Shown one piece after another: positions 32,635-41,951 of a stretch of DNA of 64,000 nucleotides. Position numbers and translations under genes: made by a program. How positions within the stretch are numbered: the stretch's first letter is position 1; every line of letters starts with the position of its first letter. Under the pieces are notes generated by a model. That model was not told the origin of the DNA. It saw only the letters and a list, made by a program, of their open reading frames with translations, and did not search any database. The stretch comes from Nocardia vinacea (lineage in GTDB: Bacteria > Actinomycetota > Actinomycetes > Mycobacteriales > Mycobacteriaceae): the NCBI RefSeq assembly GCF_035920345.1, contig NZ_CP109149.1:2914001-2978000 (forward strand), given 5' to 3'.

Positions 32635-33659
32635 AGTCCCGGCCCGGGGACGGCAGCCGGCGGGGTGGACAAGCGCAGCTGCGCGAGTCTGCGATGTGAG
32701 TCCAGCCGCGCGGCGCGGTCGTAAGTGCTGGTGTGGACCAGGATTTCGTCCGCACCGGTGCGTGCGACCAAGGCTTCCAATGCCTCCGCGACCTCGTCCT
32801 CGGTGCCGTGGATATGGTCGCGCAGCGACTCGTCGAAGATCCGGCGTCCCCGGTCGGTCATCGTCATGGATTCGATCTCCGCGGGCGGAATCAGCACCGG
32901 AAACTCACCGCGCGTACGGGAATACGCGCTCGACCACGCCTCGGGCAGCAACAGCCGATGCGCTTCCTCGGTCGAATCGGCGATCACCACCGCACCGGAT
33001 ACGACGACATACGGTTCGGATCCCCATGGCGTCGGGCGAAAGTGCACGCGATAGCGGTCTATCGCCTCGACCATGCGGTCCGGTCCGCCGATCGAGGCGA
33101 TGACCAGCGGCAAGCCGAAACGCGCAGCCCGCTCCGCACCGGAGCCGGTCGCCAGCAGGAATGCGGGTACCCGCAACCCCTCCGCAGGCCAAGCGTGCAC
33201 ACCCGACTTGCCGCGCGTGAAGTATTCGAGAACATCGGTGAGCTGCTGATCGAAATCGTCGGCATCGCTCTTGCCGTGTCCGAGCGCCCGTCGCACCCCA
33301 TCGGTGAAACCCACCGAGCGCCCGAGTCCCATATCGATCCGCCCCGGGTACAGCGATTCCAGGACACCGAATTGCTCGGCAACGACCAATGGTTGATGGT
33401 TCGGCAGCATCACCCCGCCGGTCCCGATTCGGATCCGCGAAGTCACCGCAGCGGCAGCCGCGGCCAGCACGGTTGGAGCCGAGCCCGCGACGCCGGGCAC
33501 ACTATGGTGCTCCGACACCCAGAACCGGTGATATCCCCAATCCTCGGCCAGGCGCGCGAACTCCACGGTCTCCCGGAGTGCCTCCGGATGGCTCTGTCCG
33601 CGTCGGACGCGCGAACGATCCAGAATCGAAAACCGCACCTCATCGAGTCCTGAAGTCAT
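32595..33659 (-). CDS. Luciferase-like (LLM) flavin-dependent oxidoreductase, MsnO8-type
   Basis: 354 residues from ATG 33659. Motifs are FSILDRS near the N-terminus, LAEDWGYHRFWVSEHHSVPG, SRIRIGTGGVMLPNHQPLVVAEQFGVLESLYPGRIDMGLGRS, and LATGSGAERAARFGLP. These fit the MsnO8 branch of LLM class flavin monooxygenases, which use FMNH2 or F420 with O2. No substrate can be assigned. The last 13 codons overlap the end of the convergent MaoC gene. Upstream in-frame starts (for example a GTG some 12 bases earlier) are possible. Confidence 0.9.
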   Translation of the reverse strand: MTSGLDEVRFSILDRSRVRRGQSHPEALRETVEFARLAEDWGYHRFWVSEHHSVPGVAGSAPTVLAAAAAAVTSRIRIGTGGVMLPNHQPLVVAEQFGVLESLYPGRIDMGLGRSVGFTDGVRRALGHGKSDADDFDQQLTDVLEYFTRGKSGVHAWPAEGLRVPAFLLATGSGAERAARFGLPLVIASIGGPDRMVEAIDRYRVHFRPTPWGSEPYVVVSGAVVIADSTEEAHRLLLPEAWSSAYSRTRGEFPVLIPPAEIESMTMTDRGRRIFDESLRDHIHGTEDEVAEALEALVARTGADEILVHTSTYDRAARLDSHRRLAQLRLSTPPAAVPGPGLQSRSGNRTSAAA

Positions 33660-33816
33660 ATCAGTGTCAACACCCCGGGCCCCGCCGCATTCCACGGCGC
33701 GGATCGTTGTGGATGGAACAATGGAAATCACACCTGCGTAACCCGGTAGCCGGTCCTGCGGTCGTCGACGCGTATCGCGGCTCGGCACGAACGTCGAGCT
33801 CGACGTGGAGGCGCGA

Positions 33817-36546
33817 ATGTCCCGGATCGGCCAGTTATTCCGACGTGTGAGCCGTCGCACCGCCATTCTGTTGGGTATCGCGCTAGCGGCGGTCATCATG
33901 TTGGCGGCAACAGCGGTGCTGGTCGCGGTGCATCACACCGATCGAGTTGCGAGTGGTGCATGTCCGGATGATCCATCGGCGTCGGCTCCCGGCTGGGCGC
34001 TGTCGAACGATGAGGTGGACGTGCCGATCGATGCACATCCGTTCGTCGGGAACGGCTATCTCGGATTGCGTGTGCCACCGCGCGGCATGGGATACACGGC
34101 GACCGATGAGCCAACCGGCTGGCCGCTCTACACGCCCGCATACGATGGCGCTTTCGTCGCCGGCCTCTATGCGCACACGCCGGGTGTGGCCGACAACCGC
34201 GAGGTCGCCGCGGCCATTCCGAACTGGTCCGGATTGCTGGTCGGTGTCGGCGAGCACACCTATTCGCCGGCCACACCCGCTGCTCAGATCTCGAACTTCA
34301 CGCAAACACTGCACCTGCGCTGTGGACTGGTGCGGACCCGGCTGACCTGGAGCGCCCCCGATGGCAAGGCCACCGATCTGGTCTACGACGTGCTCACCGA
34401 CCAGGTGGATCAGCATGTCGGCGCGGTGCACGTCACGGTGATGCCGCATTGGTCGGGCGAGATGGTCGTCTCCGATCTCGTCGACGGCGCCGGGGCGCGA
34501 CGGGTCAGCCAGTCCGAGGTGGGCGCTCGCGATGATGACACCATTCGGGTCGGATTCCGTACCGACGGCACCGATGTCGGCGGCGAGATCGTCTCCGTGC
34601 TGCGGCCGGGAGCGGGTATCGCTTCGAACGCGATTCAGCCGATGCCACCGGGCCGCGATCTCAGTGCGCGCCAGGATGTTCGGTTTCCGGTGCGCGACGG
34701 AGGCACGTATCAGTTGACGAAGTTCGTCGGGGTCGATACCACCCGTACGTCTCCTGATCCGGCGGCGACCGCGTTCGAGTCGGCACAGCGGGCCGTGTGG
34801 ACGGGGTGGGCGAACCTGCTCGCCGAAACATCCGCGGCCTGGCGGGCGCGGTGGCGCGGTGATATCGAGGTTCCCGGTCAACCCGATGTGCAGACCTGGA
34901 CGCGCGGTGCGCTGTATTCGCTGTATTCGAGCACGAACTCCCAACAGGACAACAGCATTTCGCCCGTCGGGCTCAGTAGCGACAACTACGGGGGCGCGGT
35001 GTTCTGGGATGCGGATATCTGGATGTTCCCCGGGTTGTTGCAGTTCGCACCGGAATTGGCGAAATCCGTGGTGGACTACCGCTTTCGGACATTGTCCGCC
35101 GCCCAGGCGAACGCCCAGCGGCTCGGCTACCGCGGCGCCTTCTATCCGTGGACCAGTGCGAGCCGTGGCGATCTCGACGAATGCCACAGCTGGGATCCGC
35201 CGCACTGCCTGACGCAGATCCATCTGCAAGGCGATGCGTCCTTGGCGGCCTGGCAGTACTACGCGGCCACCGGCGATACCGGCTACCTGCGCGAACGCGG
35301 CTGGCCCGTGCTGCGCGCGCTCGCCGAATTCTGGGCCTCGCGGGTGACGCGCAACGACGACGGCAGCTACTCGATTCGCAATGTCGCGGGTCCCGACGAG
35401 TACAGCAACGGGGTGAACGACGCGGTCTACACCAATGCTGTCGCCGCCCTCGCCCTGCGCAATGCCACCCGCGCGGCCGAGATTCTGGGCGTACCGCACC
35501 GGCCCGAGTGGACCGCGATCGCCGATGGGCTGCGCATGCCGTTCGATCGCAACCAACGGATCTTCGTCCAATTCGACGGCTATACAGGCACTCCCATCAA
35601 ACAGGCGGACACCGTGCTGCTGATCTATCCCCTGGACTGGCCGATGCCGCCGGATGTGGCGGCCAATGTGCTCGAATACTATTCGGAGCGAACCGATCCC
35701 GACGGTCCCGCGATGACAGATTCGGTGCACGCCATCGACGCGGCCACAATCGGCGTCCCCGGCTGCGCCACCGACACCTTCCTCGAGCGTGCCGCGCGCC
35801 CGTTCGTCCGCGCCCCCTTCGGCCAGTTCACCGAGGCCCGCGGCGCCAAGGTCGGAGCGAAGGACCCGCTCGCCGGTGCGCCCGCCTTCACATTCGTCAC
35901 CGCGGCAGGCGGCTTCCTGCAGACCTTCACCAACGGCCTACTCGGCCTGCGCTTCGAGACCGACGAAATCCGGATCGCCCCAACCCTTCCGCCCGAACTA
36001 CCCGACGGCCTCACCATCCGTGGAATCCACTGGCAGGGCCGAACTTTCGACGCCACCATCGGCCCCGACGAAACCGAACTCACCTTGACCGACGGCCAAC
36101 CGCTACAGGTCCGAACCGATACCGAAACCCACCGCCTCGACAGCGCACTGACCGTCCCGACCCGCCGCCCCGACCGGACCCCCACCGACAACCTAGCCCG
36201 CTGCAAACCGGTCACCACCAGCTCCGACGAACCCGGCAAATACGCCGAAGCCGCCGTAGACGGCACTCCCGCCACCAGCTGGTCCCCCAACACCCCCACC
36301 GCCAGCCTCACCGTCGACCTGGGACAGGAAACCCACATCGCCCGAATCGTCCCGCACTGGGCCGCCCCCACCCCAACCACATTCACCGCCTCCCCCGACA
36401 ACCACACCTGGACCCCGATCACCCCCGACCCAACCACGGGCACCCTCCCCACCCCACTCTCAACCCGCTACATCCGCCTGGAACTCACCACCCCAATCCC
36501 CCACCCCACCCTCCGAGAACTCGAAATCACCGGCCCCCGAACCTGA
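33817..36546 (+). CDS. Membrane-anchored GH65 (acid trehalase-like) with C-terminal discoidin domain
   Basis: 909 residues from ATG 33817 (GGAGG 5 bases upstream). A membrane segment at residues 17-41 with basic residues before it suggests an N-in anchor and extracellular catalysis. GH65 features are HPFVGNGYLGLRVPP (about 75-90), GGAVFWDADIWMFPGLL (about 390) and NVAGPDEYSNGVNDAVYTN, where Glu528 matches the general acid of GH65 enzymes. KQADTVLLIYPL comes later. The last 120 residues form an F5/8-type (discoidin, CBM32-like) domain (NLARCKPVTTSSDEPGKYA, VDLGQETHIARI). A trehalase would fit an actinomycete with trehalose mycolates, but other alpha-glucosides are possible. The final 400 bases are unusually C-rich compared with the rest. 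Confidence 0.88.
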   Translation: MSRIGQLFRRVSRRTAILLGIALAAVIMLAATAVLVAVHHTDRVASGACPDDPSASAPGWALSNDEVDVPIDAHPFVGNGYLGLRVPPRGMGYTATDEPTGWPLYTPAYDGAFVAGLYAHTPGVADNREVAAAIPNWSGLLVGVGEHTYSPATPAAQISNFTQTLHLRCGLVRTRLTWSAPDGKATDLVYDVLTDQVDQHVGAVHVTVMPHWSGEMVVSDLVDGAGARRVSQSEVGARDDDTIRVGFRTDGTDVGGEIVSVLRPGAGIASNAIQPMPPGRDLSARQDVRFPVRDGGTYQLTKFVGVDTTRTSPDPAATAFESAQRAVWTGWANLLAETSAAWRARWRGDIEVPGQPDVQTWTRGALYSLYSSTNSQQDNSISPVGLSSDNYGGAVFWDADIWMFPGLLQFAPELAKSVVDYRFRTLSAAQANAQRLGYRGAFYPWTSASRGDLDECHSWDPPHCLTQIHLQGDASLAAWQYYAATGDTGYLRERGWPVLRALAEFWASRVTRNDDGSYSIRNVAGPDEYSNGVNDAVYTNAVAALALRNATRAAEILGVPHRPEWTAIADGLRMPFDRNQRIFVQFDGYTGTPIKQADTVLLIYPLDWPMPPDVAANVLEYYSERTDPDGPAMTDSVHAIDAATIGVPGCATDTFLERAARPFVRAPFGQFTEARGAKVGAKDPLAGAPAFTFVTAAGGFLQTFTNGLLGLRFETDEIRIAPTLPPELPDGLTIRGIHWQGRTFDATIGPDETELTLTDGQPLQVRTDTETHRLDSALTVPTRRPDRTPTDNLARCKPVTTSSDEPGKYAEAAVDGTPATSWSPNTPTASLTVDLGQETHIARIVPHWAAPTPTTFTASPDNHTWTPITPDPTTGTLPTPLSTRYIRLELTTPIPHPTLRELEITGPRT

Positions 36547-36614
36547 TCCGTGCCCCTAGGCGCAGCTGGTCAAGCGATCACCATGCATCGGTGGCGGCAT
36601 CGGCCGAGAGCCGA

Positions 36615-36800
36615 CTACACCTTTCCCGCGATCCCGCGGGCCAATCGGTCCCGCAGTTCGGCCGCATGCCGCTCGGCTCCGGCGGCGCATTGTCCGCGCA
36701 GCCGCGCGAGATAGACGAGCTGATCGAGCACCGGCTGCTTCGGATACAGCCCGCGTTCCTCGGGCATATAACCGAACGAACGCCGAAGCAATCCGCACCA
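36615..36800 (-). pseudogene. Remnant of an ABC transporter ATP-binding protein
   Basis: The minus strand encodes LLRRSFGYMPEERGLYPKQP then VLDQLVYLARLRGQ, the Q-loop-side segment of NatA-type ABC ATPases (GYLPEERGLYPKM in relatives), followed by a stop at 36615. Walker A, signature and Walker B parts are absent. Upstream, the frame runs into the esterase gene in another frame. It is a 60-residue leftover from a deleted gene. Confidence 0.7.
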
Positions 36801-36820
36801 GCTCAGGATTGCCGCGTGAA

Positions 36821-37831
36821 TCAGTGCGGGTCCGGAAGGCCGAGCGCCGGGGCGAGCACGCGCCAAGCCCTCGGCAGTTGGGCCTCGAAATCGGGCCAGG
36901 TGTGCATACCCGTCGGAGCGTAGTCGACGGTGGCCGGGATATTCAGCTCGGCCAGTCGTGCCGCGAAGCGTTCGGTGCACGAGCGCGCACCGGCCTCGAG
37001 GGCCAGGCCCCCGCCCGCCGTCTTCAAGGCTTCACCGAGGTCGGACGCACGCGATACCGCGACGAGGTCGGCATCGGTCGGCAGACCGGTCGCCGCGGCC
37101 AGGTAGATCGAGGTGCCGCGCAGCTGCGGTGCGCCGAGCAGGCTGTCGTGCGCACTCCACTCCGGCGATCCGGGTGGGCCCCAGAGATTTTCGACATTGC
37201 CACCGCGCGACGCGACGGTGATCGTGGTGACCGCCCGACCGAGATCGTCTGCGGTGGAATAACATCCACTCATTCCCGCGACCGCACGGTAACGCCCCGG
37301 ATTCCGCTGGGCCAGCATCATGGCCGCCTGTGCACCCATCGATACACCCGCGATCGCCCGCCGCCCATCGGTTTTCAGATACGACTCGATAATCGGCGGC
37401 AGCTCGGCGGTGAGAAAGGTTTCCCAGCGGTTGACCCCGAGGGTGGCGTCGCGTCGCAACCAGTCGCTGTACATGCTCCCGGTGCCGCCGCTGGTCAACA
37501 CCACATCGACCGGTTTATCCGCGAAGAACTCCGCCGCACGCCCCTTGGTCAGCCACCCCGAGACCGCCTCGCCGTCGACGCCATCGAGCAGATACAGCAA
37601 CGGATGCGGTCCGGAACCGCTGCCGCGCAACACATCCACCGTAATGACCCGACGCATGGCGGCCGAGGCGATGGCGAAACGTTCGTGCCGCGGCCCGACC
37701 GTCTCGATGCTGATCGTTCCGGTCCGCGTCATGGCCGGATCGACGGCGGGCGGATCCGCGAGGGCAGGCACGCCCGCCAGCGCGGCGATGAGGGCCATCG
37801 CCGCCGCAGTGATCGGTGCTCGAAGACTCAT
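36821..37831 (-). CDS. Exported antigen-85-like esterase
   Basis: 336 residues. A signal peptide with cleavage near ALA-DP (residue 25) is followed by the esterase/mycolyltransferase fold: HPLLYLLDGVDG, the elbow IAGVSMGAQAAM with nucleophile Ser164, ETFLTAELPPIIESYL, and the histidine in YAPTGMHTWPDF. It should act outside the cell as an acyltransferase or esterase. The ATG overlaps the stop of the desaturase gene by 4 bases, an unusual pairing of a cytoplasmic fatty-acid enzyme with an exported acyl-transfer enzyme. It is a paralogue of 21771-22844. Confidence 0.88.
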   Translation of the reverse strand: MSLRAPITAAAMALIAALAGVPALADPPAVDPAMTRTGTISIETVGPRHERFAIASAAMRRVITVDVLRGSGSGPHPLLYLLDGVDGEAVSGWLTKGRAAEFFADKPVDVVLTSGGTGSMYSDWLRRDATLGVNRWETFLTAELPPIIESYLKTDGRRAIAGVSMGAQAAMMLAQRNPGRYRAVAGMSGCYSTADDLGRAVTTITVASRGGNVENLWGPPGSPEWSAHDSLLGAPQLRGTSIYLAAATGLPTDADLVAVSRASDLGEALKTAGGGLALEAGARSCTERFAARLAELNIPATVDYAPTGMHTWPDFEAQLPRAWRVLAPALGLPDPH

Positions 37832-38778
37832 GGTACGACGGCGGATCGCTCTGCCTGTCTGGCCGCGGCCCGGTCGCGCTGCTCCTCGAAACGTGTTGCC
37901 TTGACGGCCAATTCATCGAGGTATGCGCCGAGCTCGTCGCGGGCGCGTTCGCCGTCGTCGGACAGATCGGTGCGCTCGAAGACATTCCAGGCGCGCAACA
38001 CCGGCCGCAACACGACATCCAGATGCTGGCGCAAGTCGTAGATGCCGTTCTTGGCCAGTACCACCGCATTTCGCCGGAAGTTGGGCTGGGTGAGTCCGGG
38101 CATCTGGAACCGCGTGACGATATCGGTGACCGCACGCATGGCCTCGTCGGGTGCGAGGTCGAGGGCGGCGGCGCTGAGGTTGCGGTAGAAGATCATATGC
38201 AGGTTCTCGTCGGCGGCAATCCGTTGCAGCATACGCTCGGCGATGGGCTCATTACAGGCGGCGCCGGTATTTCTGTGACTTATTCTGGTCGCCAGTTCCT
38301 GCAATGTTACATATGCGACCGAACGCAGGAACTGCGCCCCCTTCTCCGGCTTCGCGACACCCGTCGTCATATGCGCCATTCTGGCCTGTTCCAGTGCCAC
38401 CGGATCCACCGCGCGAGTGACCACCAGATAATCGCGCATGACGATCGCATGCCGGTTTTCCTCCGCGGTCCAGCGCCCGACCCAGGTGCCCCAGACACCG
38501 TCCAGTGAGAACGACTCCGAGATCTCCCGGTGATAGGACGGCAGATTGTCCTCGGTGAGCAGGTTGGTCACCATGGCGGTGCGCGCGACCTGCGACAGCC
38601 GAGATTGCTCCGGATCCCAATCGATGCCGCCCATGGCGGCGAAATTCCGGCCGTCGTCCCACGGCACATAATCGTGCGGGTGCCATGCCTTGGCCTTGCG
38701 CAGATGCTCGTCGAGATGACGTTCGGCGACGGGCTCCAGTTCGCGCAGAATGTCGAGATCGGTCAACGCGGTCGTCAC
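37828..38778 (-). CDS. Acyl-ACP desaturase (DesA-like, ferritin-fold diiron enzyme)
   Basis: 316 residues from GTG 38778, which has GAGGAG 5 bases upstream; a GTG at 38796 is in frame but lacks a spaced site. The two diiron motifs are WTAEENRHAIVM and IAADENLHMIFY, and a first-helix Glu lies in LLTEDNLPSYHREI. The family introduces a cis double bond into acyl-ACP in the cytoplasm with ferredoxin and O2; mycobacterial DesA proteins are relatives. It is cotranscribed with the downstream esterase (4-base overlap). The PucR-like gene is 45 bases upstream on the same strand. Confidence 0.9.
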   Translation of the reverse strand: MTTALTDLDILRELEPVAERHLDEHLRKAKAWHPHDYVPWDDGRNFAAMGGIDWDPEQSRLSQVARTAMVTNLLTEDNLPSYHREISESFSLDGVWGTWVGRWTAEENRHAIVMRDYLVVTRAVDPVALEQARMAHMTTGVAKPEKGAQFLRSVAYVTLQELATRISHRNTGAACNEPIAERMLQRIAADENLHMIFYRNLSAAALDLAPDEAMRAVTDIVTRFQMPGLTQPNFRRNAVVLAKNGIYDLRQHLDVVLRPVLRAWNVFERTDLSDDGERARDELGAYLDELAVKATRFEEQRDRAAARQAERSAVVP

Positions 38779-38823
38779 ACGTGCTCCTCTGTTCACCCCT
38801 GAATCGACGATAAGCTGGCCTGT

Positions 38824-39795
38824 TCAGGCCGAACGGGTGATTCGTCGATCATTGGGCGAGGTGACGACAGCTCGACGATTTGGCTGGAAACCGTCACAAC
38901 CCGGCAGATCGGCCAGCCGATAGAGCCCTGGCGCCCGGCCTTCGGCGAGGAGTCGGGCGAGCCGTTCCTGTGCCGAGCCTGCCAGTTCGGGAATCCGAGC
39001 GGTCTCCCCGGAGGCCACCACTGCGGTCAGCGGTACCTCGGCAGCCTCGCTGACCAGCTCGAGTACCTCCGGAGTGAGGGCGAGTGGTGCAATGGCGGAT
39101 ACCTCGTCGATCGGCACCAGGACCGTGCCGCCCTCGTCGGACAGCAGCGACAGTGCCCGGGAACCGAGCGGCATCGCCAGTGCCGCCTGGACCCGGCGCA
39201 ACTTACGGCGGGCCGCGGATGGCGCGCCTGGACCGCGTCTTCGCTCGTCCGGATGTGCGGGAATCGCGAGGGCGACGACCTGATAAGACGCGGCGACGCT
39301 GACACCGGCGCGCCCGGCCAGCCGTGCGACGCCGTGCCCGCTGAGCAGCGCCGATACCAGAGTCTGCGCGGCGGTCTGCTGTTCGCGGGCGACCTGGCGA
39401 TGTTCGTCCAGATAGGCCGTGGACGTCGCCGTCGTCACCATTTCCAGCACGCGCACGATCAATCCGGCCGCGGCCGCCACCTGATCGGCCTCCTCGTCCG
39501 CTGCCTGTTCGGCGAGGAATTCCAGCCCCGCGCGCACACCGTCGTGATAGGCGTCCAGCACAGTTTCCAGCGCCACCCCCTCGCGGGCCCACCGCGCGGC
39601 CGATCCGGTGATCACCCCGGGCTGCTCGGCAGCCGGATCCAACCGCGGTTCCAGCACTTGCGCAGCCTCCGCCAAGCAGGTGCGTGTGATAGTACCGAGA
39701 TCTCCGCGCTGCGTGCGCCGGGCCTGAAAAGTCAAATGTTCGACCAGTTTCGATTCCAGGCTCTTTCTGCCCGAACCAGCCTGTTTGCCCACCAT
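38824..39795 (-). CDS. PucR-like protein lacking the C-terminal HTH
   Basis: 323 residues. It aligns by eye with the PucR proteins at 20542-21759 and 58138-59397 over the sensor and central parts: ARWAREGVALETVLDAYHDGVRAG, AYLDEHRQVAREQQTAAQTL, ARRKLRRVQAAL and APGLYRLADLPG. It then diverges and stops about 90 residues before the place where the paralogues have the HTH (VHPNTVDYRLRR). There is no HTH remnant in the 45 bases before the desaturase. It may be a decayed gene, or a truncated protein that binds the ligand or forms heterodimers. Expression could precede the desaturase as one transcript. Confidence 0.82.
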   Translation of the reverse strand: MVGKQAGSGRKSLESKLVEHLTFQARRTQRGDLGTITRTCLAEAAQVLEPRLDPAAEQPGVITGSAARWAREGVALETVLDAYHDGVRAGLEFLAEQAADEEADQVAAAAGLIVRVLEMVTTATSTAYLDEHRQVAREQQTAAQTLVSALLSGHGVARLAGRAGVSVAASYQVVALAIPAHPDERRRGPGAPSAARRKLRRVQAALAMPLGSRALSLLSDEGGTVLVPIDEVSAIAPLALTPEVLELVSEAAEVPLTAVVASGETARIPELAGSAQERLARLLAEGRAPGLYRLADLPGCDGFQPNRRAVVTSPNDRRITRSA

Positions 39796-40194
39796 GACTT
39801 TGAAAGGCTAGTGGCGTTCGGACCGAAATCGCATACCTGGTGCGGTAATTAGGAAAGTCATCACACCGCGACGACCAGCTTGGACGAAATCACAAGCAGC
39901 GGAGCGATTCTCGGTCCAATATTTCCGGTCATTCGGATGACCGGATATAGTCGGCGAGACCGGTGCTCCACGGGGACACTGACGCGGGTGCGCCACCCGG
40001 TGCGACGGCTGTAACGCCCGGCGACGATCCACCGACGGCACCGAGGACGGCACACCCAGCGGACCGGTGAGCCGTCCCATGACTAAAGTTGAGTCCCTGT
40101 GCTGCGGGTCCTACACCCGATAGCATCGAGCGCCTTGTACCGTTCGGTGAATCCGGACAGTACAAGGCGACTAGTTCGAAGGATGGCACCCTAT
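39796..40194. other. 399-base divergent intergenic region
   Basis: It lies between the PucR-like gene (minus) and the carboxylase gene (plus) and must contain both promoters. I see no gene, strong hairpin or clear promoter boxes in it. Confidence 0.5.
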
Positions 40195-41745
40195 ATGAGC
40201 GGCACGCGAGAAAAGCTCGAGGAACTCCGGGACATCCTGGAGCTCGCCGAGGAACCCGCTGGCGAGACCGGCATCGCGAAACGCAAGAACAAGGGCATAC
40301 CGAGTGCGCGCGAGCGCGTGCGCATGCTGCTGGACCAGGGCTCCTTCGTGGAAATGGGCGCGCTGGTGCGGCAACCGGGCAGCACCGACGGCATGTACGG
40401 CGACGGTGTGGTGACCGGCCGCGGTTACATCGACGGCCGGCCGGTCGTCGTCATCGCCCACGACCAGACCGTGCACGGCGGTTCGGTCGGCGAGATGTTC
40501 GGCCGAAAGGTCGCCGCCGCAATGGAATTCGCGCAGGAGAACGCCTGCCCGGTGGTGTCTGTCAACGATTCCGGCGGCGCCCGCATCCAGGAGGCGGTGA
40601 CCTCGCTGGCCTGGTACGCACTGATGTGCCGACGCCAGGAGGACCTGTCCGGCTTCGTGCCGATGGTCGCGGTCATGCTCGGCAAATGCGCGGCCGGTTC
40701 GGTCTACGGCCCGGTCAATATGGATGTGCTGGTCGCGACCGAGAAGTCGTACATGTTCGTCACCGGTCCGGAGGTGATCAAGGGCGTGACGGGCGAGGTG
40801 GTCAGCGCCGACGATCTCGGTGGCGCTGCCGCCCTGCAGGCCAATGGCACGGTGCACCATGTCGCGGCCGACGAGCAGGCCGCCTTCGACTGGGTCCGCA
40901 GCTATCTGAGCTACCTGCCGTCGAGCTGCCTCGAACAGGCTCCGGTGGTGAATCCGGGACTGGAGCCCGAAACCACGGAACACGACCTCGAGCTGAACTC
41001 GATCATTCCGGATTCCGACCGGTCCGGTTACGACATGCACGAGGTGCTGCTGCGAATCTTCGACGACGGCGATTTCCACGAGATCAGCGCTGGTACCGCC
41101 GCGAATCTGATCACCGGATTCGCCAGGGTCGACGGTCGCAGTGTGGGCGTGGTCGCCAATCAGCCGCAGGTGCTCGGCGGCGCGCTGGACGGACTGTGCT
41201 CGGATAAGGCGGCATATTTCATCCGGCTGTGCGACGCCTTCGGCCTGCCGCTGATCTTCGTCGTCGACACCCCGGGTGTGCTGCCCGGTCTCGAAGAGGA
41301 ACGCAACGGCGTCATCAAGCGCGGCGGCCGGTTCTTCCGCGCGGTCATCGAGGCCACGGTGCCGATCGTCTCGATCGTGACACGCAAGGCCTACGGCGGC
41401 GGCTATGCGGTGATGGGCTGCAAACCGCTGGGCGCGGACCTGGCGCTGGCCTGGCCCACGGCACAGATCGCGGTCATGGGTGCCGAGAGCATGGTCGGCA
41501 TCATCGGCCGCAGGCAGCTGGAGGCGACCCCGCCCGACCAGCGCGCCACCGTGCGCCAGCAGATGATCGACTTCTACAACGCCACCGTGGCCACTCCGTG
41601 GACCGCGGCCGAACGCGGCTACATCGACGCCGTCGTCGAACCGTCGCAGACCCGTCTGGAGATCCGCAGGGCGCTGCGCCTGCTGCGGGAGAAGGGCGCG
41701 GTAAGGAAGCACAACCCGCGCAAGCACAGCCTCTTCCCGGTCTAG
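40195..41745 (+). CDS. Acyl-CoA carboxylase beta (carboxyltransferase) subunit, AccD type
   Basis: 516 residues from ATG 40195 with GAAGGA upstream; an ATG at 40183 is in frame and possible. The two crotonase-fold halves are complete: VSVNDSGGARIQEAV and VYGPVNMDVLVATEKSYMFVTGPEVIK in the first, FVVDTPGVLPGLEEERNGVI and VTRKAYGGGYAVMGCKPLGAD in the second. It transfers CO2 from biotinylated AccA to acyl-CoA (propionyl, acetyl or long-chain), supplying malonyl- or methylmalonyl-type extenders for fatty or mycolic acids. No alpha subunit is adjacent. A strong hairpin follows the stop. Confidence 0.93.
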   Translation: MSGTREKLEELRDILELAEEPAGETGIAKRKNKGIPSARERVRMLLDQGSFVEMGALVRQPGSTDGMYGDGVVTGRGYIDGRPVVVIAHDQTVHGGSVGEMFGRKVAAAMEFAQENACPVVSVNDSGGARIQEAVTSLAWYALMCRRQEDLSGFVPMVAVMLGKCAAGSVYGPVNMDVLVATEKSYMFVTGPEVIKGVTGEVVSADDLGGAAALQANGTVHHVAADEQAAFDWVRSYLSYLPSSCLEQAPVVNPGLEPETTEHDLELNSIIPDSDRSGYDMHEVLLRIFDDGDFHEISAGTAANLITGFARVDGRSVGVVANQPQVLGGALDGLCSDKAAYFIRLCDAFGLPLIFVVDTPGVLPGLEEERNGVIKRGGRFFRAVIEATVPIVSIVTRKAYGGGYAVMGCKPLGADLALAWPTAQIAVMGAESMVGIIGRRQLEATPPDQRATVRQQMIDFYNATVATPWTAAERGYIDAVVEPSQTRLEIRRALRLLREKGAVRKHNPRKHSLFPV

Positions 41746-41752
41746 TCGTCGG

Positions 41753-41783
41753 CCCGTTTGTGTTGTGTCACAGCACAAACGGG
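41753..41783 (+). terminator. Strong hairpin terminator after the carboxylase gene
   Basis: CCCGTTTGTG (41753-41762) pairs with CACAAACGGG (41774-41783) over 10 bases. The inner bases TGTG and CACA can extend the stem after one mismatch. It begins 8 bases after the stop codon. Confidence 0.85.
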
Positions 41784-41951
41784 TATCGGTGGTGTGATAT
41801 CAGATGTTCGTTCGCTCGTCGCGCGGCCCGATACCGCTCTGCCCTAACGTCATCCGTGCCCGACCCGTGTTCGCCGCACGACGGCCGGGTACGCGGCGTG
41901 CCCACCGAGAGTGTCCCTACCCACTCCGAGTGGGCGCGCCGCACTTGAAAA

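Noticed and set aside
33883..35730. Open frame of 615 codons opposite the GH65 gene
   Set aside because: Antisense to a gene with clear GH65 motifs; sequence lacks any known family.
40171..41778. Open frame of 535 codons opposite the carboxylase gene
   Set aside because: Antisense artefact of high GC; the carboxyltransferase on the plus strand is certain.
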